This document shows, one piece after another, positions 5,137-5,840 of a stretch of DNA of 5,840 bases. The notes under the pieces were generated by a model. It saw nothing but the letters and a program-made list of their open reading frames with translations. It did not search any database and was not told the origin of the DNA. Where the stretch lies: positions 1 through 5,840 of the forward strand of contig JAPUUO010000091.1 of assembly GCA_026967815.1 (NCBI GenBank). The letters run 5' to 3'. Origin of the DNA: Candidatus Bathyarchaeota archaeon (GTDB lineage Archaea > Thermoproteota > Bathyarchaeia > Bathyarchaeales > Bathyarchaeaceae). Within the stretch, counting starts at the first letter, position 1. Each line of letters starts with the position of its first letter. Both the position numbers and the translations under genes were made by a program.

Positions 5137-5840
5137 CGTTCAAGACTGTTGGATGATTCAGCATGCAAGACGCTTGGATTGTGATAGTATTTGCTCAGAA
5201 CCCTGTTGACGCTTCGATAGTCCCTTATGTTGTGCTCCACCAAACTCAGCAACACTTTCTTGCGGTATTCAAACTCGTCAATCAACCGCTCAAGAGGCGT
5301 GTCCAACCTCTTGGCCATGCGTTTGAACAAAATGCTTTCTTCCAGTTTTTCTCCGAAAATGTCGGTTGAGGCATTCCAATCAAACACATCAACCGTCGAA
5401 TTGGCGTTTCTTATTTCAGAAACCTGCACAAATTTCCTACTTGACAATTTCCTGCCCGACTCTAAGAAAACCGGAGTTCGTACATGTCTCACAACAATTA
5501 CGCAATTCATTAATGTTATAATCGACTCTGGAATATTCATCGGAGGCTGCGTTAGCCTCTTAACAGCAGTTTCAACATCGTCAGCATGCATGGTGCAAAG
5601 TCCGCCGTGCCCTGTCCCGAGTGCTTGAAAAAGCACGTAGGCTTCTTCCCCCCTTATTTCGCCCACAATTATTAGATCTGGGCGATGTCTTACTGCAGAT
5701 TTGATGAGATCATAAAGAGCTATTTCGCCTTCCCTTTCGGCTCCAAAACCTGATCGTGCAATCGTTGAGGTCCAGTTTTCATGCGGTAGATTTATCTCAG
5801 CCACTTCTTCAACTGTGATTAGCTTGTAGCTGGGGCGAAT
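5133..5840 (-). CDS. Type II/IV secretion-pilus assembly ATPase, C-terminal part (N-terminus outside window)
   Basis: The frame is open from the right edge to TGA 5135-5133, giving 235 residues; the first in-window GTG (5804) is internal, because in-frame coding continues upstream of it. Seen in order: Asp-box region KLITVEEVAEINLPHENW (6-23), Walker B PDLIIVGEIRGEE (54-66, Glu61 as presumed catalytic base), and His-box GTGHGGLCTMHADD (75-88, with His78 and His85). These are hallmarks of the GspE/PilT/VirB11 superfamily, and LPHENW is typical of archaeal ArlI/TadA-type members. The classical IEDT Asp box reads VEEV here, a conservative change. The remaining ~145 residues form the helical C-terminal subdomain. 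The Walker A P-loop must lie outside the window. Role: cytoplasmic hexameric motor for subunit assembly, acting on the platform protein encoded by the overlapping next gene. Confidence 0.93.
   Translation of the reverse strand: MRPSYKLITVEEVAEINLPHENWTSTIARSGFGAEREGEIALYDLIKSAVRHRPDLIIVGEIRGEEAYVLFQALGTGHGGLCTMHADDVETAVKRLTQPPMNIPESIITLMNCVIVVRHVRTPVFLESGRKLSSRKFVQVSEIRNANSTVDVFDWNASTDIFGEKLEESILFKRMAKRLDTPLERLIDEFEYRKKVLLSLVEHNIRDYRSVNRVLSKYYHNPSVLHAESSNSLER

Noticed and set aside
5227..5628. 133-codon plus-strand open frame
   Set aside because: It lies antisense to the ATPase domain with intact Walker B and His-box motifs. Its composition (Ser/Cys-rich, no recognisable motif) is that of an opposite-strand shadow.
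3619..5840. Reading the ATPase and platform pair as archaellum ArlI/ArlJ
   Set aside because: No arlC-H or archaellin genes are adjacent, and the following genes are diverse minor-pilin-like proteins. A Tad-like pilus system fits better, though genes beyond the right edge could change this.

Overview
The window looks archaeal. All genes lie on the minus strand and are tightly packed (4-base overlap, 0-12 base gaps). A two-domain GspF/TadC/ArlJ-type membrane protein follows a GspE/TadA/ArlI-type ATPase. The small downstream proteins carry archaeal class III (prepilin-like) leaders, and a TATA-like box precedes the last gene. GC content is moderate by eye. A NosD-type beta-helix protein beside a Tad-like cluster is a combination I associate with uncultured TACK-type archaea such as Bathyarchaeia, but that placement is inference, not proof.

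Layout in transcription order, right to left. (1) 5840-5133: C-terminal 235 residues of a type II/IV secretion ATPase, its N-terminus outside the window. (2) 5136-3619: 505-residue polytopic platform protein, GTG start, GTGA overlap with the ATPase. (3) 3606-2539: 355-residue, TTG-start, single-anchor, beta-rich protein. (4) 2538-2116: 140-residue protein with a KG/Q prepilin-like leader. (5) 2110-1325: 261-residue protein with an SG/Q leader and a beta-rich, probably Ig-like C-terminal region. (6) A 105-base gap with a TATA-like box, a Shine-Dalgarno-like motif and an in-frame ATG-AGC-TGA. (7) 1219-1: secreted, asparagine-rich NosD-like parallel beta-helix protein, C-terminus outside the window.

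Genes 1-5 read as the motor, membrane platform and minor-pilin-like subunits of an archaeal type IV pilus-like (Tad-like) surface machine. The ATPase would power subunit insertion or extraction through the GspF-like protein. The three single-anchor proteins would be pseudopilins or tip/accessory subunits with their beta-rich parts outside the membrane. No major pilin or prepilin peptidase is visible. The beta-helix protein may be a neighbouring surface protein with its own promoter rather than part of the machine.

Most unusual points: the platform gene and the next two genes lie in one reading frame separated only by TAG codons; the beta-helix gene has a well-spaced SD-ATG whose frame is closed by TGA two codons later and then reopens at the chosen ATG; the 355-residue subunit lacks a recognisable prepilin cleavage site; and the beta-helix gene contains an exact 30-base internal duplication.
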